Shown: piece by piece, positions 43,372 through 52,007 of the stretch | How the letters are laid out: every line of letters begins with the position of its first letter | How positions within the stretch are numbered: the first letter of the stretch is position 1 | Source of the DNA: Sediminispirochaeta bajacaliforniensis DSM 16054 | Lineage (GTDB): Bacteria > Spirochaetota > Spirochaetia > DSM-16054 > Sediminispirochaetaceae | Length of the DNA stretch: 64,000 nucleotides | NCBI RefSeq assembly: GCF_000378205.1 | Contig: NZ_KB899415.1 | Location: 62,001-126,000 of the forward strand | Reading direction: 5' to 3' | The notes under the pieces: model-generated | Told to the model about the DNA's origin: nothing | The model's input: the letters and a program-made list of their open reading frames with translations, nothing else | Databases searched by the model: none | Made by a program: the position numbers and the translations under genes

Positions 43372-43758
43372 ATGAAGAAATTATTGTATTTGGTATGTGC
43401 TGCCATGCTTGTAACGTTAGTTGCATCCTGTACCACCTTCAAATTGTCCGGTTTGCAGATGGATATAGAGCGGCAGTCTTACCAGACAGTGGGAGAGCTT
43501 GATCTGAAAATAACGGTCCATGAGTTCCTGGGAAATTCAGGGGGAAGCAACCTTGCAAACGTGTCAGCCGATAACATGGACACTGTTATTTACGATGCAA
43601 TTCAGAGAGAAGTTTCAAAGTTTTCCGGTGATGCGGCAGTTAACGTAACCGTTGAATATCAGGCTTCGGTCGTCGATATTCTTTTGAATGCGATAACTTT
43701 CGGCATTTATGCACCTGCCGAGGCGCATGTGACCGGGACCATCATCAAATATCAGTAG
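43372..43758 (+). CDS. Small lipoprotein, unknown function
   Basis: A 128-residue lipoprotein with a strong lipobox (LVASC, Cys20). The mature part begins TTFKLSGLQMD and contains a conserved-looking stretch (NVTVEYQASVVDILLNAITFGIYAPAEAHVTGTII) typical of TRL-like or Bor-like small lipoproteins. AAGGAGAGAG precedes ATG 43372. I cannot assign a function. Confidence 0.75.
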   Translation: MKKLLYLVCAAMLVTLVASCTTFKLSGLQMDIERQSYQTVGELDLKITVHEFLGNSGGSNLANVSADNMDTVIYDAIQREVSKFSGDAAVNVTVEYQASVVDILLNAITFGIYAPAEAHVTGTIIKYQ

Positions 43759-43825
43759 ACATCAAACAGGGGAGGGGGGATCCATCCTCTCTCCCTAAAA
43801 CGATTTGTCGTACGTTAAGGCAATA

Positions 43826-44260
43826 GTGCACAAAAGAAAACTTCTTTTTTTTATCTTTCTCTTTTCGCTCGTATCCTTTTCGTGTTCGGGACCGAGTAAT
43901 GAGGCATTGGAAGCGGCGGTCGGCGATTTTTTTGCTGCTGTGCAATCTCATGATTTTGATCGGCTCGAGAAAATTCTTCTTCATTCTGCTCCCCTGAATC
44001 AAGAACGAAAAGCCGCCTTGTCCGCTATTGCCGGGGACATTAAAACGTGGAAGGTGAAAAATATCGATCATCGTGGCGGTGCAAGTTATGTTGATGTCGT
44101 TATTTCTAAAGATGGACGAGATGTGATAATGACCTTCGTTCTTGTCAAAAAGGGTAAAGCAATTTTGATAAAGGATGACATACGGGTGAAGCAATTTTAC
44201 GATATCATTCCTGCACAAAAAGAAAAGATGAGTGAAACTCAGGCTTTAGAGACTTCGTAA
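43826..44260 (+). CDS. Small lipoprotein with NTF2/DUF4878-like fold
   Basis: About 144 residues with a signal peptide and a lipobox (VSFSC). The mature domain starts with EALEAAVGDFFAAVQSHDFDRLEKIL and ends with short strands, the pattern of DUF4878 or NTF2-like lipoproteins. GTG 43826 is chosen because TAAGG lies about 6 nt upstream; a TTG at 43805 is the alternative. Function unknown. Confidence 0.65.
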   Translation: MHKRKLLFFIFLFSLVSFSCSGPSNEALEAAVGDFFAAVQSHDFDRLEKILLHSAPLNQERKAALSAIAGDIKTWKVKNIDHRGGASYVDVVISKDGRDVIMTFVLVKKGKAILIKDDIRVKQFYDIIPAQKEKMSETQALETS

Positions 44261-44311
44261 CCTACTTTTGTACAATTTCCACCCCTAAGATTAGCTAAAA
44301 TTACAAGACAT

Positions 44312-44338
44312 AAAAAAGTCCTTGCACTGCAAGGACTT
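44312..44338 (-). terminator. Terminator of tRNA-Gly
   Basis: An 11-bp inverted repeat (AAGTCCTTGCA/TGCAAGGACTT) with a minimal loop. On the minus strand it is followed by six T, 7 nt after the tRNA 3' end. Confidence 0.85.
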
Positions 44339-44344
44339 AAAAAG

Positions 44345-44416
<72 letters not shown>

Positions 44417-44450
44417 ATATTGGAATGTATTACATTCCTCTGTGGCAATG

Positions 44451-44479
44451 TTTTTACGTGAAAACCGGAAAAAAGTCAA
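44451..44479 (-). promoter_or_regulatory. Possible promoter of tRNA-Gly
   Basis: Minus strand: TTGACT (44479-44474), a 17-bp spacer, TAAAAA (44456-44451). A GGAATGT-ATT-ACATTCC inverted repeat (44422-44438) lies between it and the tRNA. Confidence 0.4.
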
Positions 44480-44514
44480 GGCCCCCCTTTTAGACAATTG
44501 TGGGGTAATGTGCC

Positions 44515-44543
44515 TTGAAAGGTTTTTTTTGATGCGGTAGTAT
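44515..44543 (+). promoter_or_regulatory. Promoter of the Pur-domain gene
   Basis: TTGAAA (44515-44520), a 17-bp spacer and TAGTAT (44538-44543), 44 bp before ATG 44588. Confidence 0.6.
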
Positions 44544-44587
44544 CGGCGAACCAGAAAACCATGTCAGATATAGAGAAGGAATGAGTT

Positions 44588-44821
44588 ATGGGATTACGAG
44601 GGGAAGTTTTTTCAAGCAGGTTCAGTACGGAAAAGCGCACCTACTTTTTCAATGTAAAAGAGAATAGAAAGGGTGATCTGTTTCTCAATATCGTGGAAAG
44701 CAAAAAGCATGGCGATATTGGTGGGTACGAACGTCAGTCGGTAATTGTCTTCGACGATGAGCTGGAGGATTTTACCAGAGAACTCAACAAGGCAATCGAT
44801 TTCATGAAGAAAAAATCCTGA
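44588..44821 (+). CDS. Pur-domain nucleic-acid-binding protein (DUF3276, BpuR-like)
   Basis: A 77-residue protein matching the single-repeat PUR fold (EVFSSRFSTEKRTYFFNVKENRKGDLFLNIVESKK, then a helix DELEDFTRELNKAIDFMKKK). The Borrelia relative BpuR binds RNA and DNA and regulates expression. The arrangement Pur protein, rnhB, smc is, as I recall, the same in Borrelia, which supports both the call and the spirochaete assignment. AAGGAATGAG lies before ATG 44588. The 3' end overlaps the convergent rnhB gene by 20 bp. Confidence 0.88.
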   Translation: MGLRGEVFSSRFSTEKRTYFFNVKENRKGDLFLNIVESKKHGDIGGYERQSVIVFDDELEDFTRELNKAIDFMKKKS

Positions 44822-45374
44822 AGCTTTTGCGATGGATCTCACTCAGGCCGTAGCGGCGGCAGAGTTCTCTGTGCAGTTTTGTTGGATAGCCTTTGTGCTG
44901 TTCAAAGTGCCATGCCGGTTCGATCCAGCTGTAGCGAATCATCCAGCGGTCTCGTGTTTCCTTAGCGAGGATTGAGGCCGCTTGTATGTGGGGGTGGGTC
45001 TGGTCGCCCCTGATGATGGCTTCTATTCGCGGGTGGTCGAGTTTCGGAGAAAATTTCCCATCGACCTGAACGATTTTTACGAGTTTGCGGGTCTTCTGAT
45101 CTATGGCTTCGAAAGCACGTTTCATGGCAAGGAGAGAGGCGTTGTGGATGTTGATCCTGTCGATCTCTTCAGGCCACACCCAACCGACACCGTAGCTGCA
45201 GGAGGAAAGAATCTCCTTCAGGGCGATGTTTCGTTTGGCTGGTGAGAGTTTCTTCGAATCGTCGAGTAGCTCGATAGGAAAAGCTGCAGGTAGAATAACA
45301 GCTGCAGCGGTTACCGGGCCCGCAAGAGGGCCCCTGCCTGCTTCGTCGATACCGCAGTATTCAATTGTTGTCAT
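44802..45374 (-). CDS. rnhB: Ribonuclease HII
   Basis: A 190-residue enzyme that cleaves RNA in RNA-DNA hybrids and single ribonucleotides. Signature CGIDEAGRGPLAGPVTAAAVIL, with the DE catalytic pair near 9-10 and further acidic residues in QVDGKFSP and AASILAKETRD. An open frame reaches 45461, but the family N-terminus fits ATG 45374 (MTTIEYCGIDEAG). No Shine-Dalgarno is present. A TAGTAT -10-like box lies 7 nt upstream, so a leaderless start is possible. Confidence 0.93.
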   Translation of the reverse strand: MTTIEYCGIDEAGRGPLAGPVTAAAVILPAAFPIELLDDSKKLSPAKRNIALKEILSSCSYGVGWVWPEEIDRINIHNASLLAMKRAFEAIDQKTRKLVKIVQVDGKFSPKLDHPRIEAIIRGDQTHPHIQAASILAKETRDRWMIRYSWIEPAWHFEQHKGYPTKLHRELCRRYGLSEIHRKSFRIFSS

Positions 45375-45393
45375 ACCGGGTATACTACGATAG

Positions 45394-45422
45394 TTGGAGT
45401 CTATTTGTATACGTGGTATAGT
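45394..45422 (+). promoter_or_regulatory. Promoter of smc
   Basis: TTGGAG (45394-45399), a 17-bp spacer and TATAGT (45417-45422), overlapping on the other strand a possible rnhB promoter (TTGATA, 18 bp, TAGACT). Confidence 0.55.
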
Positions 45423-45463
45423 ATCAAAAGAAACAGGTAAGCTTTTAGTATACGGGAGCATCG

Positions 45464-48289
45464 GTGTTTTTAAAAAGCATTCAAATATTCGGCTTTAAAT
45501 CCTTTGCCGATAGGAGCGTTATCGAATTTCGTGACGGTATCAGTGCCTTGCTCGGGCCAAACGGTTGCGGTAAGAGCAACGTCGTGGATTCTATCAAATG
45601 GGTTCTCGGAGAACAGTCGACCAAGACCCTGCGAGCCGAAAAAATGGAAGATGTCATCTTCAACGGGACGGAAAATCGAAAGGCGCTTAATGTTGCTGAG
45701 GTGACCCTCACGTTAAGCAATGATGATGGTGTCCTTCCCATAGAGATACCCGAAATCGAGGTGAAACGTCGCCTTCATCGTTCCGGCGAATCGGAATACT
45801 TTATTAATTCTGCTCCGGTAAAGCTTCGTGAGGTTCGTGAGCTTTTCTTCGATACCGGGATAGGAAAATCATCGTATTCCATCATGGAGCAGGGAAAGAT
45901 CGATCAGATCCTTTCCAACAAGCCCGAAGAGCGTCGCTATATCTTTGAAGAAGCCGCAGGCATCACCAAATATAAGCTCAAGGGCGCGGAGGCCGAACGA
46001 AAGCTTCAGCGGACCGAAGAGAATATGCGTCAGGTGGAGGGCATCCTTCGGGAGGTTAAGCGCTCCTACGACACCCTCAAGGTGCAGTCGGAAAAGACTT
46101 TTTCCTATCGTGATTTGAAAGAACGTATTTTCGGCCTTGAACTTGATATTCAGCTGTTAAAATTAAAGGGAATCCTCGACGATCAGCATCAAAAAGAGGA
46201 AAAGTTAAAGGAAAAGAGCCAAAAGCGGGATGAATTGCGATCCGCCATCGATACCATCAATAATCTGCTCGAAGAAAATCTTGACCAGGTCAATAGCATG
46301 GAGTCGAGTCTTATAGAGGCCCAGAAAAAGCTTTACGGTATTGATATTGAGAAGAGCAATAGAGAGAGTCGCAGGCAGATATTGACCGAGCGCTCGTCCG
46401 AGCTCGAACAGCAGGCTAAGACTGCCGTGGAACGCCAATCTTCCATCCGGGAAAAGATTGCAAGTACCGGAGAGGGTATTAGCGCCAGGGAGGCCTCCCT
46501 GGCTGATTTCGATAAGCGTATCGGTGAGATCGAGGAACACATAGCCTCCTTTACCCGGAATATCGAATCTGCCAACGGTAGGATCGGTGAAAATGAGAAG
46601 CGAATCGCCCAGAATGAAAAAACGGTCCTTTCTCTTGAAAAACAGCGTGAGGATTTGCAGGTCAAACTCAGGGAAATTACCGACGATATCGTAACGCAAC
46701 TCGACAGCAAACTGAAGGAGACCGGTTATTCCCGCCAGGAGCGGGCGGACATGGAAGAAGAGATTCTCAATACCATTGAGTCTCTCTCGATTCAATTGAA
46801 GGGAAAGCAGTCGTTGGTCGAGGACGCCATTAAGCTCGACGAGAGTGAAAAACAGAAGACTCTTTCACTGGTGCGGGATGCTTTTGAGGCTACCGGATTG
46901 GCGACAAAGAAGCTTTCTGAGCTTTTTACCCGTTATCGCAGCGCCGTTCCTTCCTTTATCGATGAATTTCTTGCACCCGAGGGAATTATCACCATAAAAC
47001 GTGAGATCGACCGTAATATCGAGGATGCCGGAGCGGAAATGACCCGCCGGAGGGAAGAGATCGCCGCTCTTCGCGAGGAAAACAAGAATCTTTCTTCGAA
47101 GATAGAGGAATATCGACGTACCTTGGAAGATCTGCGTATCAACCGTGCCCAACTGGACACCCAGAAAGGGGCGATGAAGGAGAGCCTTGCGACCCTGAAG
47201 CGGGAGTTGACCGATCTGGAAAAGCAGCTTGCCGCTGCAGAGGCGGAGGCACAGCGCTGTAAGCTTAGCATTGAGGAAAACCATGCCAAGATTAAGGCCC
47301 TTGACGAGGAGCGGATGGAGCTCGACCGTCAGGAAGTTGCGCTGAAAAAGGAACTGACGAGCCTTGAGGCAGGGATCAACGACCGCAATAAAGAACTGCT
47401 GAAAAAAGAAGACAACCTCAAACAGCAGATGGACCAACTTGGAAAGATCCAAAGTCAGGTCGAACAACTCCAGGTGAATCTTGCCGGCCTCAACGCCGAG
47501 GTCCGTAATATCTACGACAATTTTCGTGATCGTCATTCAAGGGATTTAAACGAGTACGACTCTCGTATGTTCGAAATACGCGAGGATGCAAAGGACCTGC
47601 GGGATAACCTTTCCAAGGCCAAAGAGGAGCTCAAAGCCCTGGGCCAGGTGAATTTGATGGCTCCCGAGGAGTTTTCCGAGGTCAAAGAGCGTTACGACTT
47701 TCTTAATGGTCAACTTGATGATCTCTACAAGGCCAGAGAGGATCTTACCCGCATTACCAAACAAATCAGGGTCGAGTCTACCGAACTTTTCCTCGACACC
47801 TACGAAAAGATAAAGAAAAATTTTCATTCGATGTTTCGCCGTCTTTTCGGAGGAGGAAGGGGAGAGCTTCAGCTTACAGAACCCAATGAGGTCCTCACCA
47901 GCGGTATTGAGATATACGCCCAGCCTCCGGGAAAGAAACTTGAGAATATCTCCCTGCTTTCCGGTGGAGAGCGGAGCCTGACAGCCGTCGGACTGCTGTT
48001 CGCCACCTATATGGTGAAGCCTTCTCCATTTTGTATTCTTGATGAGATCGATGCTGCCCTTGACGAATCGAACGTCGGTCGTTTTGTCAATGTGTTGATG
48101 GAATTCGGTAACAAGAGCCAGTTTATCGTTATTACTCATAACAAGAAGACGGTCGCCGGTGCGAAAACCCTTCTCGGTGTAACCATGGAGGAGTCCGGTG
48201 TTTCGAAGATCATCGCCGTCAGACTGGCCGACGATGGAAATGTGGTTGAAGAGGAAGCCGATGAGCCGGATGGAGTTCCTACAGAGTAG
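45464..48289 (+). CDS. smc: SMC-family chromosome partition ATPase, short form
   Basis: A 941-residue SMC protein. The N-terminal head has Walker A GPNGCGKSN (near 32) and RRYIFEEAAGITKYK. The C-terminal head has the signature LLSGGERSLTAVGLLFA and Walker B FCILDEIDAALDESN. Long coiled coils fill the middle. The central region (about 405-525) contains a helical stretch but none of the glycine-rich hinge sequence of canonical bacterial SMC, and the protein is about 240 residues shorter than usual. GTG 45464 is preceded by GGGAG. It is expected to compact and segregate DNA; no scpA or scpB is in the window. Confidence 0.92.
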   Translation: MFLKSIQIFGFKSFADRSVIEFRDGISALLGPNGCGKSNVVDSIKWVLGEQSTKTLRAEKMEDVIFNGTENRKALNVAEVTLTLSNDDGVLPIEIPEIEVKRRLHRSGESEYFINSAPVKLREVRELFFDTGIGKSSYSIMEQGKIDQILSNKPEERRYIFEEAAGITKYKLKGAEAERKLQRTEENMRQVEGILREVKRSYDTLKVQSEKTFSYRDLKERIFGLELDIQLLKLKGILDDQHQKEEKLKEKSQKRDELRSAIDTINNLLEENLDQVNSMESSLIEAQKKLYGIDIEKSNRESRRQILTERSSELEQQAKTAVERQSSIREKIASTGEGISAREASLADFDKRIGEIEEHIASFTRNIESANGRIGENEKRIAQNEKTVLSLEKQREDLQVKLREITDDIVTQLDSKLKETGYSRQERADMEEEILNTIESLSIQLKGKQSLVEDAIKLDESEKQKTLSLVRDAFEATGLATKKLSELFTRYRSAVPSFIDEFLAPEGIITIKREIDRNIEDAGAEMTRRREEIAALREENKNLSSKIEEYRRTLEDLRINRAQLDTQKGAMKESLATLKRELTDLEKQLAAAEAEAQRCKLSIEENHAKIKALDEERMELDRQEVALKKELTSLEAGINDRNKELLKKEDNLKQQMDQLGKIQSQVEQLQVNLAGLNAEVRNIYDNFRDRHSRDLNEYDSRMFEIREDAKDLRDNLSKAKEELKALGQVNLMAPEEFSEVKERYDFLNGQLDDLYKAREDLTRITKQIRVESTELFLDTYEKIKKNFHSMFRRLFGGGRGELQLTEPNEVLTSGIEIYAQPPGKKLENISLLSGGERSLTAVGLLFATYMVKPSPFCILDEIDAALDESNVGRFVNVLMEFGNKSQFIVITHNKKTVAGAKTLLGVTMEESGVSKIIAVRLADDGNVVEEEADEPDGVPTE

Positions 48290-48644
48290 GGCCTTTCGTA
48301 TTTATCTTACGGTGACCCTCTCGGTTGCCGTTCTCGCTCTTTTGGTGACCATTGTCGTTGCCTTGGCATTTTCTGCCCATGCTCCGCAGAGAAGCAGGAT
48401 AACTTCTCCCCGACCACAATCTGTGACAGGGGAGAAAGCGCAGATTGCTCCCGAATCCATGCTCCTGCCCCAAAGCTGGAAAAGTCCCGATACGGTCGAG
48501 TTGATTCCTTACCACCAATCCTCCGGAACCTGGGATGATGAGCGAATCAAGCCCTTTTGGGTTGCTCCTGGTCAGGTGGAACAGGAATCCCTGCAGGAGA
48601 AAAGCGATGAGGCCGTAGAGCAATTTCTGGGGACATTGCCGTGA
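48261..48644 (+). CDS. Small membrane protein, unknown function
   Basis: A 127-residue protein with one N-terminal membrane helix (IYLTVTLSVAVLALLVTIVVALAF) and a Pro/Ser/Gln-rich periplasmic part ending in an acidic helix (EQESLQEKSDEAVEQFLGTLP). ATG 48261 lies 29 bp inside smc, with GAGGAAG just upstream. The next gene begins at its stop (GTGA). It is translationally coupled to both neighbours. No recognisable domain. Confidence 0.65.
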   Translation: MSRMEFLQSRAFRIYLTVTLSVAVLALLVTIVVALAFSAHAPQRSRITSPRPQSVTGEKAQIAPESMLLPQSWKSPDTVELIPYHQSSGTWDDERIKPFWVAPGQVEQESLQEKSDEAVEQFLGTLP

Positions 48645-50068
48645 TCGGACGATCCCTCGGGCTGGGCCTTGCATTCTTGTTGGCCCTTGCCTCGTGTGCC
48701 TCCGGCCCCGCTCCTCAACAGTCTGTCGATCTGAGGATCGACACAGGGGGACAGGCGGGGGATACTGCTCCGATGAAAGCTTCTATAACGGAGCCGGCGC
48801 CCATCTTGATTTCCGATCTGCTCAGGCCGGCGGGCTGGGGAAATGAGCCATATTCGGTCGATTTACCCCTTCCCGAACTTCCTGCTCCACGCCTTCCCCA
48901 ATGTATTTCGGTTTCCATGCTTCCGGCTTCTTCCGAATATGATTTTTCCCAATTGGAGGATATCGATGAGCCTGTTCCTCCTTTTGTGCCGGAGGTCAGC
49001 GAGCCAAAGATCAGTACCCCGAACCTAAGCGAGTCCGAAATTGGGACAGTTCCCCGCCCCTCGGCGATTCCCAAACCAACGGCTGCCGTGGACGCTGATT
49101 CTGAACCGAGCAGCGAATCCGGGGCCGCTGCCGCGGAAGGCTCTGCAGCGGTGAAAGCGCCGTCTGCTGTTCCGGCATCCTCTTCTTCCGTTTCTTCCAT
49201 CGTTACTCCTCCTTCAGCAAACCTGGATTCGCAGGAGAATCCCATCGCCTCAGAGCTGACTGCGGCGGTAGGCGAAAATGTGACAATTATCCTCGATGGA
49301 AGGGGGTGGATCTATCTGGGAGCAAAATCCCAGTCGCCTGTCGGAGCCTCGGGCGAAAGTCCCGTGGAATTTATGGAACGCAGCTTTGGCGAAAACAACA
49401 GCCGCTTTCTTTTCCTTACCGTAGCCGAGGGGGATATGCTCCTCAGCTTCCAAAAACAGGAGGCAACAACGGGGAAAAGCCTATCCAAACGCTATCTCGT
49501 GACAGTTACCGGCCCCAAAGAGGATACCGCTTTCCAGGGGCAGGGACACCCGGCATCTGTAGGAAATAGCTCCGAGGGGGGGGGGGAACAGGATGGGACA
49601 CTTGTTCCTTCTTTCAGTATAGACGAGTTGACCACGGCCTACCGGGAGGGGCGGCAAACAGAGGCCCTTTCCCACCTTTTCGAGCTCCTTGATGCCGAAA
49701 AAGAGGAAAACGATCCGCCTCTCGGACTTTCCCGATTCGCCATACTTGAGAAGCCCGAATCCGACGCTGTTTCGGTGCTTCCGGCCTCTTCACTTCTCGA
49801 GCTCCTTGATAGCCAGGTTGAACGGGGTGGGGCAAAGGAGGTGCTCGACTTTTTGCTTTGGTTTGTACCTTCTGTTCCGTCCGCTCAGCGGGATGAATTC
49901 TACTATCGTATCGGCCGTCTTTATGAGGAGACACTGCGTCCGCAAAACCCCGAACAGGCGGTGGAGTACTATCGAAAAATCAGGGAAGCTTATCCTTGGA
50001 GTCGCTACTGGAATGATGCCGTAAAACGGGAACGCTACCTGCGCCGTCACTTTTTAGAACTACGTTAG
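48641..50068 (+). CDS. Lipoprotein with TPR-like C-terminus and an 11-G tract
   Basis: A 475-residue lipoprotein (LALASC lipobox, Cys19). The first 200 residues are Pro/Ser/Ala/Glu-rich and probably unstructured. A beta-rich region follows (GENVTIILDGRGWIYLGAKSQSPVG, about 208-285) and then a helical TPR-like C-terminus (YYRIGRLYEETLRPQNPEQAVEYYRKIREAYPWSRYW). It starts at GTG 48641 overlapping the previous stop. Codons 312-316 lie in a run of 11 G (49576-49586), where a one-base change would truncate the TPR part. It may be a cell-envelope scaffold; function unknown. Confidence 0.75.
   Translation: MIGRSLGLGLAFLLALASCASGPAPQQSVDLRIDTGGQAGDTAPMKASITEPAPILISDLLRPAGWGNEPYSVDLPLPELPAPRLPQCISVSMLPASSEYDFSQLEDIDEPVPPFVPEVSEPKISTPNLSESEIGTVPRPSAIPKPTAAVDADSEPSSESGAAAAEGSAAVKAPSAVPASSSSVSSIVTPPSANLDSQENPIASELTAAVGENVTIILDGRGWIYLGAKSQSPVGASGESPVEFMERSFGENNSRFLFLTVAEGDMLLSFQKQEATTGKSLSKRYLVTVTGPKEDTAFQGQGHPASVGNSSEGGGEQDGTLVPSFSIDELTTAYREGRQTEALSHLFELLDAEKEENDPPLGLSRFAILEKPESDAVSVLPASSLLELLDSQVERGGAKEVLDFLLWFVPSVPSAQRDEFYYRIGRLYEETLRPQNPEQAVEYYRKIREAYPWSRYWNDAVKRERYLRRHFLELR
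49576..49586 (+). repeat. Poly-G tract (11 G) inside a lipoprotein gene
   Basis: Eleven consecutive G encode Glu(last base)-Gly-Gly-Gly-Glu(first base). Homopolymeric G tracts of this length are known slippage sites for phase variation in spirochaetes and other bacteria. Confidence 0.85.
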
Positions 50069-50071
50069 GCG

Positions 50072-50101
50072 TTGACACGGCTTTGCAAAATGCGGTATAA
50101 A
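50072..50101 (+). promoter_or_regulatory. Promoter of the ffh operon
   Basis: TTGACA (50072-50077), an 18-bp spacer and TATAAA (50096-50101), 28 bp before ATG 50130. Confidence 0.75.
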
Positions 50102-50129
50102 AACTAGAACTGCGGACGATGGGATTGGT

Positions 50130-51461
50130 ATGTTAGAAAGAATTTCCGATAAGTTTTCAGATATTTTTAGGCAACTCTCGGGTAAGGCAACTATTTCTGA
50201 GAAAAATATTCAGGATGCCGTCGAAGAGATTAAGGTTGCATTGCTCGAGGCTGATGTAAACCTTCGGGTTGTTCGACGATTTGTGAATCGAACCATCGAA
50301 GATGCTAAAGGTGAGGCCGTTCTCAAAGCGGTAAACCCCGGCCAGCAGTTTGTGAAGATTGTAAACGACAAGATCGTGCAACTGCTCGGCGACGAGCGAC
50401 AGGATCTTGAGCTTAAAGGGCCGGATACCCTCTCTTCCATTTTGATGATGGGACTTCAAGGTTCCGGAAAAACGACCACTTCTGCAAAGCTGGGGCTTCG
50501 CCTTAAAAAAGAGGGACGAAGGGTTCTGCTGGTTGCCGCCGACTTGGTTCGTCCTGCCGCTGTTGACCAGCTCAAGGTCCTTGGTAAGCAGGTCGAGCTT
50601 GAGGTCTTTTCCCTTGAGGGAGAGAAAGATCCGGTAAAGCTTGTCGGCGAAGCCAAAAAATATGCGATCAAGTCAAGTTTCAACACTATGATCGTAGATA
50701 CGTCGGGGCGTCTTCATCTGGATGAAGAGATGATGAAGCAGATCGTCGATATCAAGAAGGTCGTTGATCCTCAGGAACAACTTTTCGTTGCCGATTCAAT
50801 GACCGGACAGGAAGCGGTTACCATAGCAAAGTCGTTTGACGAACAGGTCGGTATCAGCGGTGTTGTGCTGACCAAGTTTGATTCCGATACTCGCGGGGGC
50901 GCCGCCCTTTCCCTTAAAAGCGTCACCGGTAAGCCGATCAAGTATGTCGGTGTGGGAGAGAAACCCGAGGATCTTGATCCCTTTTATCCCGAGCGGATCG
51001 CTTCCCGTATCCTTGGCATGGGAGATGTCGTCAGCCTGGTGGAAAAGGCTCAGGAAACCATCGATCTTGAAGAGGCTGCGGCCCTGCAGGAGAAAATGAT
51101 TTCTGCTACCTTTACCTTGGAGGACTATCTTGAATCCTTTGCACGGATGCGAAAGATGGGAAGTGTTCAGTCGCTTCTCGAGATGATCCCGGGTGCCAAG
51201 GGGGCCATCAGTGAGGACGACATCGACGAAAAGGAGATGAAAAAGGAAGAGGCGATTATTCTCTCCATGACCATTGTAGAGCGTCGCAATCACCGTATTA
51301 TCGGTCCTTCCCGCAGGAAGCGGATAGCAAAAGGAAGCGGTTCCTCTGTCGCCGAGGTAAACCGTCTGATCAAGCGTTTCGAAAAAATGCGACTTATGAT
51401 GAAAAAGGTTTCGAAGAATAAAAAATACCAAGCTAAGTTGATGCAAAATCTTGGTGTATAA
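50130..51461 (+). CDS. ffh: Signal recognition particle protein Ffh
   Basis: A 443-residue SRP GTPase that targets nascent membrane proteins. The N domain is helical, the G domain has GLQGSGKTTTSAKLG (near 108), DTSGRLHLDEEMM and TKFDSDTRGGAALS, and the M domain is rich in methionine and lysine (SFARMRKMGSVQSLLEMIPG, then KRFEKMRLMMKKV). The length is normal. It heads the set ffh-rpsP-khpA-rimM-trmD-rplS, a widespread gene order. Confidence 0.97.
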   Translation: MLERISDKFSDIFRQLSGKATISEKNIQDAVEEIKVALLEADVNLRVVRRFVNRTIEDAKGEAVLKAVNPGQQFVKIVNDKIVQLLGDERQDLELKGPDTLSSILMMGLQGSGKTTTSAKLGLRLKKEGRRVLLVAADLVRPAAVDQLKVLGKQVELEVFSLEGEKDPVKLVGEAKKYAIKSSFNTMIVDTSGRLHLDEEMMKQIVDIKKVVDPQEQLFVADSMTGQEAVTIAKSFDEQVGISGVVLTKFDSDTRGGAALSLKSVTGKPIKYVGVGEKPEDLDPFYPERIASRILGMGDVVSLVEKAQETIDLEEAAALQEKMISATFTLEDYLESFARMRKMGSVQSLLEMIPGAKGAISEDDIDEKEMKKEEAIILSMTIVERRNHRIIGPSRRKRIAKGSGSSVAEVNRLIKRFEKMRLMMKKVSKNKKYQAKLMQNLGV

Positions 51462-51489
51462 TTTTCAAGAACGCGTTAGGAGGTTCTAG

Positions 51490-51744
51490 TTGAGTGTTAA
51501 AATAAGACTGAAGCGGTTCGGGACCAAGAAACGGCCCTACTATCGAATTGTCGTTATGGATTCCAGGGCTCCCCGAGACGGCCGGACTCTGGATGAGGTT
51601 GGTCTCTATCATCCCATCGAGAATGCTGACCGTCAGCTTCGACTCGATGAGGAAAAGATCAAGGGATGGATTTCCAAAGGCGCGCAGCCGACCGATACGG
51701 TCAGAAAGCTGCTCAACAGCCGGGAAATCCGTATCGAACGTTAA
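51490..51744 (+). CDS. rpsP: 30S ribosomal protein S16
   Basis: An 84-residue ribosomal protein ([31 protein letters not shown], ending KLLNSREI). The start is TTG 51490 with AGGAGG 6 nt upstream. Second gene of the ffh set. Confidence 0.97.
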   Translation: MSVKIRLKRFGTKKRPYYRIVVMDSRAPRDGRTLDEVGLYHPIENADRQLRLDEEKIKGWISKGAQPTDTVRKLLNSREIRIER

Positions 51745-51773
51745 ACGGCGCCGTCGCCCTGGGAGTTAGAAAC

Positions 51774-52007
51774 GTGGAAAAAGATCTTGTTGAGTATATT
51801 GCAAAGTCCCTTGTTGACGATCCCGACGGGGTGGAAGTGAATTTGATTGAGGGTGAGAAATCCACTATTCTCGAACTACGGGTTTCTCAGGATGATATCG
51901 GAAAGGTGATTGGAAAACACGGCCGGATTGCTAAGGCGGTACGAACGATACTTAGTGCATCGGCTACCAAAACCGGTAAAAGGGTTGTGCTCGAGATCCT
52001 CGATTGA
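51774..52007 (+). CDS. khpA: KH-domain RNA-binding protein KhpA
   Basis: A 77-residue single KH-domain protein (YlqC/KhpA) with the loop [19 protein letters not shown] (GxxG = GKHG). It starts at GTG 51774 ([18 protein letters not shown]), preceded by GGGAG. An open frame runs back to 51666 but overlaps rpsP. The stop TGA overlaps the rimM ATG. The place between rpsP and rimM is typical. Confidence 0.92.
   Translation: MEKDLVEYIAKSLVDDPDGVEVNLIEGEKSTILELRVSQDDIGKVIGKHGRIAKAVRTILSASATKTGKRVVLEILD

Noticed and set aside
46865-47536. Antisense frames of 118-223 codons within smc
   Set aside because: They mirror coiled-coil coding sequence, are rich in Leu/Phe in the way typical of such shadows, and have no starts with ribosome sites.
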